Shown: positions 39,384 to 48,408, counted from the stretch's first letter. The stretch: DNA of 64,000 bases from Prosthecobacter algae (GCF_039542385.1 NZ_BAABIA010000007.1:1-64000), one strand, 5' to 3'. A program made the numbers and translations. The notes: a model not told the origin generated them from the letters alone.

Positions 39384-39809
39384 CTACTTTTCCGCCACCT
39401 GCCGTCCCGGCCAATACGTCACCGCAAAAAGGAACCCCAGGAAAGCAGGGATGCCCACCATCGCAGGAAGCCGCGAAAACGTCTCCTCATCCACCTCATC
39501 ATAGACCGTGTGGGTCAGCCCCATGGACTCCCCATAGAGCAGCAGCACCAGGCAGACCGTCAGCAGCAGCACGGCCACCTTCGGGTTCCCATACCAGCGC
39601 CGCCCCAGGGCGCGAAATCGCAGCCCCTGCCCCAGCAGCACCACCGCCGGAAACACCAGCACCGTCAGCACCGTGGCCACAATCGGCGCACCGATGATCG
39701 AAGTGATGCCATCGTAACGATCATACACCTTCAAAAGCGCAAAGAACACCCAGCACACCGTCAGGCCTAACAAATACCTCGTTCGTCGTTGAAAAGCGGG
39801 CGGAGTCAT
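39384..39809 (-). CDS. Small membrane protein, function unknown
   Basis: This is a 141-residue protein from the ATG at 39809 (MTPPAFQRRTRYLLGLTVCW). Four hydrophobic helices are visible (about 12-28, 39-62, 79-93 and 116-133), joined by short basic or acidic loops. I recognise no family. A rare TTG-TTA leucine pair near the start lies within a TTTGTTAGGC word. It is close to, but not overlapping, the DUF7683-like gene upstream. Codon use is otherwise like the core genes. Confidence 0.65.
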   Translation of the reverse strand: MTPPAFQRRTRYLLGLTVCWVFFALLKVYDRYDGITSIIGAPIVATVLTVLVFPAVVLLGQGLRFRALGRRWYGNPKVAVLLLTVCLVLLLYGESMGLTHTVYDEVDEETFSRLPAMVGIPAFLGFLFAVTYWPGRQVAEK

Positions 39810-39839
39810 GGTGAGGTTAATGTCAGAAGATCCCAACCT

Positions 39840-40097
39840 TCACGCTTCCTGCCGGGTTTCCAGAAAATAGTCGAAGAGATCAAAATCGAAGAGATAGGAT
39901 GAAGGCAGCCAGGAAGAGAAAAAGCCAGCCTCGGCCACCTGCACCCGATACACATCATACAGCTCTGGATCCTCCGCAGAACTCCCAAGCAACCGACCCG
40001 CCGCCGCCACATCCAGATCCACCAACTCCTGCTCATGATGGACACGCTCGGTCTTTAAATCATAGGCCACAAGGCTTCTCAAAACAGCAGGCTTCAT
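39840..40097 (-). CDS. Small hypothetical protein (DUF7683-like)
   Basis: This 85-residue acidic protein starts MKPAVLRSLVAYDLKTERVH and ends SYLFDFDLFDYFLETRQEA. The ending resembles a family of small proteins finishing in YDYFLE-type motifs (possibly DUF7683); this is a weak match by eye. An alternative overlapping frame (39806-40045) looks less like protein. No signal peptide or membrane segment. It may belong with the small accessory genes around it. Confidence 0.5.
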   Translation of the reverse strand: MKPAVLRSLVAYDLKTERVHHEQELVDLDVAAAGRLLGSSAEDPELYDVYRVQVAEAGFFSSWLPSSYLFDFDLFDYFLETRQEA

Positions 40098-40124
40098 ATC
40101 AAAGGATAGGTTGCGACTTCCCCC

Positions 40125-40697
40125 TCACACCCTCAGCGAACCACGAAAGCCGCGCGCGCTGTAATAAGATTGCGCGCCGTTGTGGTAGATGAAGACGCGG
40201 CCAAAGCGGCGGTCGCCGAAGAGGGCACCGCCCAGCTTGCGGATGTCCGCCGGGGCCTGCACCCAGCTCGAGGTCTTCATATCGAAGCTGCCCAGCTTCT
40301 GCAGATCCCGATACTCCTCCTCAGTCAAAAGCTCGATGCCCATGGCCGCCGCCACGTCCACCGCATTGTCCTTGGGCTTGTGCTCCTTCCGTGAATCCAA
40401 CGCCTCGCGATCGTAACACAAACTCACACGGCCTTTGGGGCTCTCTGCCGAGCAATCGAAAAAGACATACTCCCCCGTCTTCGCATCGTGCCCCACCACA
40501 TCCGGTTCACCGCCCGTACTTTCCATCTCATGCAGGGACCACAGCTTCTCCGCCTTCGCTTCCAGCCGGGCCTTCACCTGGGCCCATTCCAGCCCCGGAT
40601 GGCGCTTTAGGTTCTTTTCAAAACGGGCCTCCAGCGTGGCCAGCAACTCCTCACGCAATTGCGCCGGCAGCTTCCTTTTTGTCTCGGTGCCTTTCAT
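40125..40697 (-). CDS. DUF4256 family protein
   Basis: This is a 190-residue cytosolic protein from the ATG at 40697 (MKGTETKRKLPAQLREELLA). It follows the DUF4256 pattern closely: LLATLEARFEKNLKRHPGLE, WSLHEMESTGGEPDVVGHD followed by YVFFDCSAESPKGR, CYDREALDSRKEHKP, DVAAAMGIELLTEEEY and the C-terminal FGRVFIYHNGAQSYYSARGF. The function of the family is unknown. Length is typical. It is on the same strand as its neighbours but with a 77-base gap to the SRPBCC gene upstream. Confidence 0.9.
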   Translation of the reverse strand: MKGTETKRKLPAQLREELLATLEARFEKNLKRHPGLEWAQVKARLEAKAEKLWSLHEMESTGGEPDVVGHDAKTGEYVFFDCSAESPKGRVSLCYDREALDSRKEHKPKDNAVDVAAAMGIELLTEEEYRDLQKLGSFDMKTSSWVQAPADIRKLGGALFGDRRFGRVFIYHNGAQSYYSARGFRGSLRV

Positions 40698-40774
40698 GAT
40701 GTTTCCTTCGATGGATGGGATGTTGCTGCAAAACACTTGGTTAGGCCACCTCAGCTTTCACTCGCCAGCAGCGC

Positions 40775-41197
40775 CTACAGCCGGTCCAGCACCTGTTCAT
40801 TGGCCGTGTCACTCAGCGACCGCATCCGCTCGGCGAATTCCGGGCTTTCAAACTCCTGGTCCCAGGCCAGATGCGTCTGCTCCCCCTGCGGGGTCAGCGT
40901 CACCGTCAGCCGAAACCACGGCTTCACCACATGCTCGATCACAATCTTCTCATCCGGCACGATCTCCCGGAAGAAACTCTCATTCGGATAGTTCGCCCCA
41001 TTTGGCGCATGCATCATGAAGACCCACTGGCCGTCCGGCTCAAATTCGAACCGCTCAAACGTATTCGTAAATCCCTCCGGCCCCCACCACTGCGCCAGCC
41101 GATCCGGCTGCTGAAAGGCGGCAAACACTTGTTGGGGACTGGCTGGCAGCACACGCCCGGTGCTGACCACAGAGTTCAAAGAATGCGTCGAAGACAT
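40775..41197 (-). CDS. SRPBCC / AHSA1-like protein
   Basis: This is a 140-residue protein from the ATG at 41197. It has the START/Bet v1-like AHSA1 pattern: VLPASPQQVFAAFQQPDRLA, QWWGPEGFTNTFERFEFEPD followed by GQWVFMMHAPNG, NESFFREIVPDEKIVIEHV, LTVTLTPQGEQTHLAWDQEF and a C-terminal helix. Proteins of this fold bind hydrophobic ligands or act in environmental responses, and many are uncharacterised. It is often found with ArsR regulators, but none is here. It is complete and probably functional. Confidence 0.9.
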   Translation of the reverse strand: MSSTHSLNSVVSTGRVLPASPQQVFAAFQQPDRLAQWWGPEGFTNTFERFEFEPDGQWVFMMHAPNGANYPNESFFREIVPDEKIVIEHVVKPWFRLTVTLTPQGEQTHLAWDQEFESPEFAERMRSLSDTANEQVLDRL

Positions 41198-41315
41198 GGC
41201 GGAAAGGGATCGTAGCAACGCAGCCTCCTGGATCTAAAAAGACCCGGCAAGGCGGCATCAGAGCCATCATAAAAACCCAAATTCCGCCCGCTGACCAGCC
41301 CAGACTTCAGGGGAA

Positions 41316-41501
41316 TCAAACCCGGTTCTGTTTCGCCAGCAGATGCGCCAGAAAACCAAAGGCCCCCACCGAGGCCCAAAGCCCAAAAGGCGACCCTGAA
41401 AGAAACGCATGCACACCCCCGGCCAGGCCCGTGACCAGCAAACCCACCAGGGCCAGCCCCAGCATCAAGGACCGAGGATTAGAATCAGAGGGATCAGGCA
41501 T
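41316..41501 (-). CDS. Small membrane protein
   Basis: This 61-residue protein has two hydrophobic segments (about 13-33 and 38-55: LGLALVGLLVTGLAGGVHAF and FGLWASVGAFGFLAHLLAKQ). It has coding-like composition, and the frame is free of overlap with other genes. No family is recognised. It may encode a small inner-membrane peptide, but chance cannot be excluded at this size. Confidence 0.45.
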   Translation of the reverse strand: MPDPSDSNPRSLMLGLALVGLLVTGLAGGVHAFLSGSPFGLWASVGAFGFLAHLLAKQNRV

Positions 41502-41664
41502 AACGTGTGATTGGATCAGGGACAGTGTTTTCCAGTCTTATCAGAAACGGACGAACTGCACAGCCCAAAATCAGAGACAAGTGGGCGAACCACCTCTGAA
41601 CTGCGGACAAACCCTGGCCAACCTTGCTCCGGCGCAAGTGCAAAGGACTCAGGTTTCTTATCAG

Positions 41665-42564
41665 TCATGGGAGAGACTTCCCTTCGATCCGTGCTGTCAA
41701 CCGTGCCCAAAGCTCCTGAATGGGGATCTGGCTGAAGCCCGAAAACTGCGCATCGCCCACCTCGATGACGATCCAGTCACCGTTTTGTTTTTGCCCGATG
41801 TCCACAGCGATGTACGGAACGCCCAAGCGGCTTGCGGCCTCCAAAGCCAGATGCTCGACAAGCTTGCGCTCATCGGGCTGCAACTCCGCCAGATCATCCT
41901 CCCCTTCCCAATAATATCCCAGGCCTACGATCTCGCGGTCATAGACAAAGACCCGGTATTCGCGCCCCAATGGAAATTCGCCCGGGCCCACTCGGCTGCA
42001 TCTTAAATCCAGCAGCTCACGAACGATCACTTTGCCCAAAGATCTTCGGTGTCCAGACATGATTTTGCCAGCGATCACTTTCAGTTCTTCCGGCGCATGC
42101 GCCACGCAGGACCCGATGCCATCCGATTTCAGGGATTGTACAGTGCCCTTCAGAAAGACGGGATAACCAATTCTTTGGGCAGCAGCTTCACAGTGCGATA
42201 CATCGGCCACACATTCGCTCCTGGCGGTCAGATCCTCGATAAAGGGATAAAATTGGTCAAACTCCTCTGCCCGCCGAAACTGATCTGGCGCATTCACTAG
42301 ACGAATGTTTCTAGCATAGGCCGCCTGATAAATTTCCTCGTAATGTTCAGGCAGTGGAATGTAGCCGGTCCACAAGCCCACGACGATTTCCGGCTGAACA
42401 GGGACATGCCACAGCGCATCATCCGCACTGACGCCCGGTGGCAAATCCCCCGGAATGTGATACACCAGCCACCCCGCAAGACGCGCCGCCTCAGTAGAAC
42501 GAATAAGGTCTCTCAAGCTGGCCGAATCCGGCAACTGGGGGGATGACTCACTGAGGATGATCAT
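41665..42564 (-). CDS. ATP-grasp domain protein (DUF4343-like)
   Basis: This is a 299-residue protein from the ATG at 42564 (MIILSESSPQLPDSASLRDL). An N-terminal half of about 110 residues precedes an ATP-grasp-like C-terminal half: GYPVFLKGTVQSLKSDGIGS (ATP lysine), VIVRELLDLRC, LGREYRVFVYDREIVGLGYY, LGVPYIAVDIGQKQNGDWIV and IEVGDAQFSG (metal-binding Glu/Asn-type loop). ATP-grasp enzymes ligate carboxylates to amines or thiols; in accessory loci they often modify peptides. No precursor peptide gene was recognised next to it, so a biosynthetic role is unproven. Base composition is slightly lower in GC than its neighbours. Confidence 0.8.
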   Translation of the reverse strand: MIILSESSPQLPDSASLRDLIRSTEAARLAGWLVYHIPGDLPPGVSADDALWHVPVQPEIVVGLWTGYIPLPEHYEEIYQAAYARNIRLVNAPDQFRRAEEFDQFYPFIEDLTARSECVADVSHCEAAAQRIGYPVFLKGTVQSLKSDGIGSCVAHAPEELKVIAGKIMSGHRRSLGKVIVRELLDLRCSRVGPGEFPLGREYRVFVYDREIVGLGYYWEGEDDLAELQPDERKLVEHLALEAASRLGVPYIAVDIGQKQNGDWIVIEVGDAQFSGFSQIPIQELWARLTARIEGKSLP

Positions 42565-42594
42565 GGTTTTGTGGGCGGTGCCAAAAATTGACAA

Positions 42595-42828
42595 CTTGGA
42601 TACAGGACCAGAAGATTACAAAAGCATCACCGTAAGAGCTTGCTATTAGAGACCCGAACTCAAACCACTCAGCCTTGTGGGCACTGATGAAGTCCACCAT
42701 TTTTCGTTGAACAACGCTCTTCGGAAAACCTGTGGAACCAATCGTGGGCATCCGTCGCCTAACAAAGGAAATCTGGCAAGAAAACGGCCACCTCAACGCC
42801 CCGACGCAAGCTGCAGGAATACTCCCCT
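42595..42828. other. Intergenic stretch before the ATP-grasp gene
   Basis: No convincing gene. Open frames here are short and lack family resemblance. It holds a copy of TTTGTTAGGC (on the minus strand, 42757-42766). Confidence 0.35.
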
Positions 42829-43731
42829 CTACTCCACATCCAGCTCCGGCTTGAAGTCGGCGGCGTGGTAGGAACTGCGGACGAGCGGGGCGCTGGCGAC
42901 GTGGCGGAAGCCTTTTTTGCGGGCGATCTCTTTGTAGTTCTCGAAGGTGTCCGGATGCACGTATTCGATGACGGGGAGATGCTGCGGAGAGGGGCGCAGG
43001 TACTGGCCCAGGGTCAGCACGGTGACGTCGTGCTCCAGCAGGTCATCCATGGCCTGGAACAGTTCTGTTTCCGTTTCGCCGAGGCCCAACATGAGGCCGC
43101 TCTTGGTGGCGCACTTGGTGCCCAGGTCCAGCGAGATCTGCTTGGCGCGCTTCAGCACCTTTAGGCTGCGATGATACTGGGCGCGACTGCGGACGAGGGG
43201 GGTCAGGCGCTCGACGGTTTCCAGGTTGTGATTGAAAATGTGCGGGCGAGCACGCATCACCACATCCAGCGAGTCTTCCTTCTCATTGAAGTCAGGAACG
43301 AGGATCTCGATGGTGATGTGCGGTACGGCCTCGCGCACAGCCTCGATGGTGCGGGCAAAGTGCTCGGCACCGCCGTCCTTCACATCGTCGCGGGCGACCG
43401 CAGTGATAACGACGTGGTTCAAACCGAGGCGTTTGGTGGCCTGGGCCACGCGCTGGGGTTCATCGGCCTCAAGGGCGAAAGGCTTGGCGGTCTTGACGGC
43501 ACAAAAGCCGCAGGCGCGGGTGCAGCGGTCCCCAGCGATCATGAAGGTGGCCGTGCCCTGGCTCCAGCATTCCCAGCGGTTCGGGCACTGGGCTTCCTCG
43601 CAGACGGTGTGCAGTTTCAGATCAGAAATCAGCGATTTCGTGCTCCAGAAAACGGGGTCGCGGGGCAGCTTCACACGGATCCAGTCGGGCTTTTTTTCCG
43701 TGTGCAGAGCGGGGTCAATTTTGCAGGACAT
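42829..43731 (-). CDS. lipA: Lipoyl synthase
   Basis: This 300-residue radical SAM enzyme inserts two sulfurs into octanoyl groups on lipoate-dependent proteins. The start at 43731 (MSCKIDPALHTEKKPDWIRV) gives the normal length; the frame upstream overlaps a divergent gene. The auxiliary cluster cysteines are C44, C49 and C55 in CEEAQCPNRWEC, the radical SAM triad is C70, C74 and C77 in CTRACGFC, and the C-terminal serine ligand is in LVRSSYHAAD. No lipB is adjacent. It is divergent from a VTT-type membrane protein gene. Confidence 0.97.
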   Translation of the reverse strand: MSCKIDPALHTEKKPDWIRVKLPRDPVFWSTKSLISDLKLHTVCEEAQCPNRWECWSQGTATFMIAGDRCTRACGFCAVKTAKPFALEADEPQRVAQATKRLGLNHVVITAVARDDVKDGGAEHFARTIEAVREAVPHITIEILVPDFNEKEDSLDVVMRARPHIFNHNLETVERLTPLVRSRAQYHRSLKVLKRAKQISLDLGTKCATKSGLMLGLGETETELFQAMDDLLEHDVTVLTLGQYLRPSPQHLPVIEYVHPDTFENYKEIARKKGFRHVASAPLVRSSYHAADFKPELDVE

Positions 43732-43849
43732 GTCTTTCGATACGAATGACCCGAAACGGCCAGATGGCAAATGATGAATGAGGCCGCAGCCAACTGCCCG
43801 CCCCACAGCGCCCCCTTGCATCCCTGGGAAATGCGGGCCTTCATGTGGG

Positions 43850-44497
43850 ATGACGTCACCTCGCGGCCCAGGCGCTTTTTGGGCTCTCATTCTGCTCATC
43901 CTCATCGGCATCATCGGGCCCTTCCTGGTCTGGGGCGCGGCCTTTGACCAGGCGCTGAGCCTGGAGGGCACCCGCACCTGGCTGGGCCAGTATGGGCACT
44001 GGGCCTGGGCGGCGGGCATGGCCCTGCTGGTGAGCGACATCGTGCTGCCCATCCCCGGTACCGTCGTCATGTCCGCCCTAGGCTGGATGTATGGCTGGGC
44101 CTGGGGCGGCCTCATCGCGGCGGCGGGCTCATTTTTATCCGGCCTGCTGGCCTATGCCCTGTGCCGGGGCCTGGGGCGGCCCGCCGCACGCTGGATCGCC
44201 GGGGAGGCGGGGCTGGCGAAAGGCGAGGCCTTCTTTGCCCGGCGCGGCGGCTGGGTGGTGGCCCTCTCCCGCTGGGCCCCGGTGCTGCCGGAGGCCGTGG
44301 CCTGCCTGGCGGGCCTCGCCCGCATGCCCTGGCGCACCTTTGTCCTGTCCCTGGCCTGCGGTTCCCTGCCCCTCGGTTTTGCCTTCGCGGCCATCGGTCA
44401 CCTGGGCCACGCCAGCCCCGCCTGGGCCCTGGCCCTCAGCGCCGGAGTGCCCATTCTGCTCTGGGGCGTGATGTGGCGAAGCTGGCAGGCCCGATAA
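43850..44497 (+). CDS. VTT (DedA/TVP38)-type membrane protein
   Basis: This is a 215-residue polytopic protein from the ATG at 43850 (MTSPRGPGAFWALILLILIG); an upstream in-frame ATG at 43778 is possible. It has about five hydrophobic segments and the VTT/SNARE-associated pattern: LPIPGTVVMSALGWMYGWAW, AAAGSFLSGLLAYALCRGLG and RWAPVLPEAVACLAGLARMP. Family members act in lipid scrambling and membrane homeostasis; the substrate is unknown here. GC content is very high. It is divergent from lipA with a short shared upstream region. Confidence 0.85.
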   Translation: MTSPRGPGAFWALILLILIGIIGPFLVWGAAFDQALSLEGTRTWLGQYGHWAWAAGMALLVSDIVLPIPGTVVMSALGWMYGWAWGGLIAAAGSFLSGLLAYALCRGLGRPAARWIAGEAGLAKGEAFFARRGGWVVALSRWAPVLPEAVACLAGLARMPWRTFVLSLACGSLPLGFAFAAIGHLGHASPAWALALSAGVPILLWGVMWRSWQAR

Positions 44498-45102
44498 TCC
44501 AAGTCAAAGTAATCCCGAGCTTTAGCTCGCACCCGGCCTCGTTCGGTCAATCCACCTCAAAGAACCTGCCGCCCTCCCACACCCTGGCGGGCGCAGCCAC
44601 ACTACCACAAAGAATCCTAAATTGCGCCATTCCTCTGGCGATTTCGCACGCTCATCAATTTCCGAGCTTCCCCAACACCCCAAGGAGCGGGACTTGCCAA
44701 GTCCCGGCCTTTGAACTTCCGCATACCCTCCAGCCCGTTTCCCAGAGAATGACAAAAAGATGGCGTGTAAATGATACGGCATCCATCTGGCCTAACCATG
44801 GATGCAACACCCACAGGCCGCACCATCGTTCACTCCCCCAAACCCCACCCGCTGGCGGGCGCAGCCACAGTACGTAGCTGCCCGCGCCAGCGGGTGGTCG
44901 GGGCGAAACCTCACCCGCCCTCGTTCACCCCCTTACCACACTTCTTGTTAATCTTTCCCGCGCCTGCAGGATAGTCAATCCTGTCAAAAAAAGTCCACCC
45001 CGCTCCTCCAAGCTCAGCCCCCCAACACCTCCAAACCCCAGGACTGGGCAAGTCCCGATCCTTGGGGCCTTTCCACCGTCGAGAGAGCCTTCACCCACCC
45101 AC
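44498..45102. repeat. Composite repeat cluster
   Basis: No gene is supported. It contains a CTGGCGGGCGCAGCCAC element (about 44584 and again about 44852 with its partner GCCCGCGCCAGCGGG), a degenerate GCGTCCTGG-type hairpin repeat (about 44610-44652), a palindrome repeat GGGACTTGCCAAGTCCC (about 44689-44705) with tail block AGAATGACAAAAAGATGG (about 44746), an AATCCTG-type block (about 44940-44990) and a degenerate reverse palindrome (about 45040-45065). Confidence 0.7.
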
Positions 45103-45134
45103 AAAAAAACCGCTACCGTTTTCCGGCAGCGGTT
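45103..45134 (-). terminator. Terminator of xseB-dxs
   Basis: On the minus strand the stem CCGCTGCCG / CGGTAGCGG (one mismatch) with an A-rich loop is followed by seven T residues, 30 bases beyond the dxs stop. Confidence 0.88.
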
Positions 45135-45163
45135 TTCAAAACATTCTCAGAACAAAAGGCCGA

Positions 45164-47050
45164 TCAGGCCAGCTTGCTCAGCACTTTCGCCACGGTGTTT
45201 TCCACCGTGAGGCCGTGCTTCTGGCGCAGGATCGCCGGGGTGCCGTGCTCCACAAACTCATCCGGCCAGCCGATGCGCACCACCGGGGTGGTGATGCCAG
45301 CGGTGGAGAGCTGCTCAATCACCGCACAGCCAAAGCCGTTCATCAGCACGTGGTCTTCCAGCGTGCACACCACCTTCACCTTTTTGGCGTAGGTTTCGAT
45401 CACGGCATTGTCCAGTGGCTTGATCCAGCGCGGGTTGATGAGGGCCACGGAGTATCCCTTGGCCTCCAGCTCCTTCTTCGCCAGTTCAGCCGTGGCAAAC
45501 ATGTCGCCCAGGGCGATGAGGGCCACGTCGCTGCCATCGGCCACCACTTCGGCCTTGCCGATTTCCAGGAGATGCGGCTTCGCCTTCGGCTTCACGCCCG
45601 GACCGTTGCCACGAGGGTAGCGGATGGCGATCGGCCCCTTGTCGTAGTTGGCCATCGTCCACAGCATGTCCACAAATTCATCTTCATCCTTCGGCTGCAT
45701 GTGCACCAAGCCGGGAATGCCGCGCAGGTAAGCGATGTCGAACAGGCCATGGTGAGTCGGGCCGTCATCCCCGCTGAGGCCGCCACGGTCCATGCACAGG
45801 CGCACTGGCAGGTGCTGGATGGCCATGTCATGCAGGATCATGTCCACCGCACGCTGCATGAAGGTCGAATAAATGGTTAGGAAAGGGCGCAGGCCCTGCA
45901 CCGCCATGCCACAGGCAAAAAGAGCCGCGTGCTCTTCGGCAATGCCCACGTCGAAGTAGCGCTCCGGAATCTCCTTCTTGAAGGCCATCAGGCCCGTGCC
46001 ACCAGGCATCGCCGCCGTGATGGCCACGATCTTTTGATCCTCCTTGGCAAAGTCTGTGACCGTGCGCGCATAGATCTGCGAATACGTCGGCTTGTCCGTG
46101 GCCTGCACCTCACCGGTTTCGATGTTGTACTTGCCCAGGCCGTGGAACTTGCCCGGATCTTCCAGGGCCGGTTTGTACCCACGTCCCTTTTCCGTCAGGA
46201 TGTGCAGGATCACCGGCTCATTCTGCGTCTTCAGGAACTCAAAGGTCTGGATCAGCAAAGGCAGATCATGTCCATTGATGGGGCCGTAATAACGAATGCC
46301 GAACTCCTCAAACAGCGTGCTGCGATTGTGCGCGCCTTCGCTCTGCGGCAGCAGCAGACCTTTGGCCGAATTTTCCACGCGTTCCGCCAGCTTGCGAGCA
46401 CCGCCACCGAGGACAAATTCCACAAACTTCGCCGCTTTGTCATGCAGGTTGGCAAAGCCCGGGTGCGTGGCGATGGTGTTAAAATACTTGGCGATGGCAC
46501 CGACGTTTTTGTCGATGCTCCACTCATTGTCATTCAGCACCGTGATCAGGCGCTTCGTGTGGGAGGAGATGTTGTTCAGCGCCTCGAAGACTGGGCCGCA
46601 GGTGAAGGCCGCATCGCCAGAGACGCAGACCACATGGTCATCCGTCCCCTTCAGGTCACGCGCCGTGGCCATGCCCAGCGCCGCCCCCAGGGCCGTGCCC
46701 GCGTGGCCAGCCCCATAGCAGTCATGCTCGCTCTCACTGCGCAGCAGGAAGCCGTTGAGGCCCTCATACTGGCGGATGGTGTGGATCTTGTCCCAGCGGC
46801 CCGTCAGCATCTTGTGGACGTAACCCTGGTGGGCCACATCAAAGACAAATTTGTCCTTCGGCGTATCAAACACGCGATGGAGAGCGAGGGTGAGCTCGAC
46901 CACGCCCAGATTGGGACCGAGGTGGCCTCCCGTCTGGCTCAGGGTCTCGATCAGAGTGGCACGGATCTTTTCAGCCAACTCTGGAAGTTTTTCCAGCGGC
47001 AGGGCTTTGAGATCAGCAGGGCAAGTGATGGCGGGCAGGGTGGTATCCAC
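45164..47050 (-). CDS. dxs: 1-deoxy-D-xylulose-5-phosphate synthase
   Basis: This 628-residue TPP enzyme condenses pyruvate and glyceraldehyde-3-phosphate at the start of the MEP isoprenoid pathway. It has the N-terminal SQTGGHLGPNLGVVELTLAL, the TPP region CVSGDAAFTCGPVFEALNNI then LNDNEWSIDKNVGAI, the transketolase central domain (DRGGLSGDDGPTHHG) and the C-terminal domain. The Mg/TPP motif is GDA rather than the usual GDG; I recall this as a variant lineage of Dxs rather than a defect. It is six bases after xseB. Its products feed the menaquinone side chain handled by MenA at 59493. Confidence 0.95.
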   Translation of the reverse strand: MDTTLPAITCPADLKALPLEKLPELAEKIRATLIETLSQTGGHLGPNLGVVELTLALHRVFDTPKDKFVFDVAHQGYVHKMLTGRWDKIHTIRQYEGLNGFLLRSESEHDCYGAGHAGTALGAALGMATARDLKGTDDHVVCVSGDAAFTCGPVFEALNNISSHTKRLITVLNDNEWSIDKNVGAIAKYFNTIATHPGFANLHDKAAKFVEFVLGGGARKLAERVENSAKGLLLPQSEGAHNRSTLFEEFGIRYYGPINGHDLPLLIQTFEFLKTQNEPVILHILTEKGRGYKPALEDPGKFHGLGKYNIETGEVQATDKPTYSQIYARTVTDFAKEDQKIVAITAAMPGGTGLMAFKKEIPERYFDVGIAEEHAALFACGMAVQGLRPFLTIYSTFMQRAVDMILHDMAIQHLPVRLCMDRGGLSGDDGPTHHGLFDIAYLRGIPGLVHMQPKDEDEFVDMLWTMANYDKGPIAIRYPRGNGPGVKPKAKPHLLEIGKAEVVADGSDVALIALGDMFATAELAKKELEAKGYSVALINPRWIKPLDNAVIETYAKKVKVVCTLEDHVLMNGFGCAVIEQLSTAGITTPVVRIGWPDEFVEHGTPAILRQKHGLTVENTVAKVLSKLA

Positions 47051-47056
47051 GTGGTG

Positions 47057-47398
47057 TCAGAAAAGTCGGATGTCGTCAGTGTCTTCTTCAGCCTCGGCAG
47101 GCTTCTTTTTGCGGACCGGAGCGGCAGGCCGGGCCTTTTCCTCCGGCACTTCGGCCACCGCAGCAGGATCAAACGGGGCCAGCGCAGGCTTGCCCTCGGC
47201 ATCGGCCGTGATCATCTCGATCCGGCGTCTCGCCACCTCGATCCTCTGCCGGCAGACCTTCAGCAGGCCCATGCCTTCCTCATAGCTGGAGACCATTTCA
47301 TCCAGCGGCATTCGGTCCCCCTCCATCAGCGCCACGATTTCCTCCAGGCGGTCCATGGCCTGTTCAAAGGAAGATTCGTGGGGGGCGGCGGCGCTCAT
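47057..47398 (-). CDS. xseB: Exodeoxyribonuclease VII small subunit
   Basis: The 113-residue protein has the XseB core FEQAMDRLEEIVALMEGDRM, then LDEMVSSYEEGMGLLKVCRQ and IEVARRRIE, forming the helical hairpin that binds XseA. A longer than usual C-terminal tail (about 45 residues, Ala/Pro/Lys/Glu-rich) follows. The complex degrades single-stranded DNA. It is directly upstream of dxs with a six-base gap, an arrangement common in other bacteria. xseA is not in the window. Confidence 0.93.
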   Translation of the reverse strand: MSAAAPHESSFEQAMDRLEEIVALMEGDRMPLDEMVSSYEEGMGLLKVCRQRIEVARRRIEMITADAEGKPALAPFDPAAVAEVPEEKARPAAPVRKKKPAEAEEDTDDIRLF

Positions 47399-47527
47399 TT
47401 GGGTGGTGATTCGGGGGCGCGCATTATCAGGACACAGGCAGCAGCCGCAAGCAGGAAAAAACAGAGATGTTCAGTTGAAGAAACCTGTCTTGATTCATTT
47501 TGCCAGCGTTCCTATGATTCTACGACC

Positions 47528-48202
47528 ATGAAAACCATCCTTTCATCTCTATCTTTCCTTTTTCTTGCAGGCCTCTCCGGCCTCCAGGCCAATCCTGAGA
47601 TCCCCGTCGCCGTCGCCCAGAGCTTCGGCACCGCCACGGCGGAAAGCATCCTCCTCCTCAAAGGCACCGGCACCACCGCCGAGCCCGCCGAGTGGACCGC
47701 CTACTCCCGCGATGCCTTCCGCCCCGAGGACGTGCTGCGCATTTCCGTGAAACTCGATGGCGCTTTTTGGAAGGCCTCCCCCGCTGGTGCCGGCACCCGC
47801 ATCCTGGACCGTGTGCCCACCCGCCCGCTGGATTTCAAAAAACTCCGCTACCGCAGCGCCGATGCCCGCGTCGTCGCCGCCAAGTCTGCCGCCCTCGCCC
47901 AGACCACCTTCGTCAGCATTGACTACCAGCTCGCCACCAACAGCGAGACCGGCACCCCCGAATGGGGCATGGCCCTGAAGGACGAAACCGGCTACGAGGT
48001 CGGCTTCGTCGTCGTCTCTGCTGAAACTGGTGCCGTCTCCTTCCAGGACTGGTCCCCCCGCGTCCCAAGCACCGCTGGCACTCCTGAAGACGAAGGCGAA
48101 CGCGCCGCCCGCGCCGTGAAACGCGCCGCCCGCAAGACCTGGAACTGGACTGACAACGCCCGCAAAGAGACCCGTGGCTTCTTCCGCGAACTGTTCCGTT
48201 AA
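47528..48202 (+). CDS. Exported hypothetical protein
   Basis: This is a 224-residue protein from the ATG at 47528, which gives a signal peptide (MKTILSSLSFLFLAGLSGLQA). The frame is open far upstream, but that part is antisense to dxs-xseB. The mature part has alternating polar and hydrophobic stretches and ends in a basic segment (ARAVKRAARKTWNWTDNARK). I recognise no family. The segment WGMALKDETGYEVGFVVVSA and TGAVSFQDW resembles a small PepSY-like or beta-sheet module, but this is weak. It is followed by a terminator, hence monocistronic. Periplasmic or outer-membrane location is inferred. Confidence 0.75.
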   Translation: MKTILSSLSFLFLAGLSGLQANPEIPVAVAQSFGTATAESILLLKGTGTTAEPAEWTAYSRDAFRPEDVLRISVKLDGAFWKASPAGAGTRILDRVPTRPLDFKKLRYRSADARVVAAKSAALAQTTFVSIDYQLATNSETGTPEWGMALKDETGYEVGFVVVSAETGAVSFQDWSPRVPSTAGTPEDEGERAARAVKRAARKTWNWTDNARKETRGFFRELFR

Positions 48203-48230
48203 GCCCTTAAACACACTTTTTTCTCTCCTG

Positions 48231-48268
48231 GCCCGCCGCTGTCCCCCCGGACTCGGCGGGCTTTTTTT
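48231..48268 (+). terminator. Terminator after the exported hypothetical gene
   Basis: Stem GCCCGCCG / CGGCGGGC with a 15-base loop and seven T residues, 28 bases after the stop at 48202. Confidence 0.92.
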
Positions 48269-48408
48269 ATGAAACCTTTTATGGAACTAAGAGAGCAAAC
48301 CTGTTTTTACACCTTGACGCCCCTTGTGAAGGTCAGCATTACTGCGCGACTCCCTGCTCTTTAGGCCGGGGGTCATCAGTCCTTCTCCCGAACACCTCTC
48401 ACGTCGCT

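Noticed and set aside
39806..40045. Alternative 79-codon frame overlapping the small DUF7683-like gene
   Set aside because: Trp/Arg/Met-rich translation without protein-like character; the 39840-40097 frame fits better.
42548..42796. 82-codon minus-strand frame upstream of the ATP-grasp gene
   Set aside because: It overlaps the start of the ATP-grasp gene, has no recognisable motif, and its composition is unlike the neighbouring genes.
46600..46640. Dxs inactive because the TPP motif reads GDA rather than GDG
   Set aside because: The remainder of the TPP site (NDNEWSIDKN) and all other domains are intact, and I recall this variant as a normal lineage of the enzyme.
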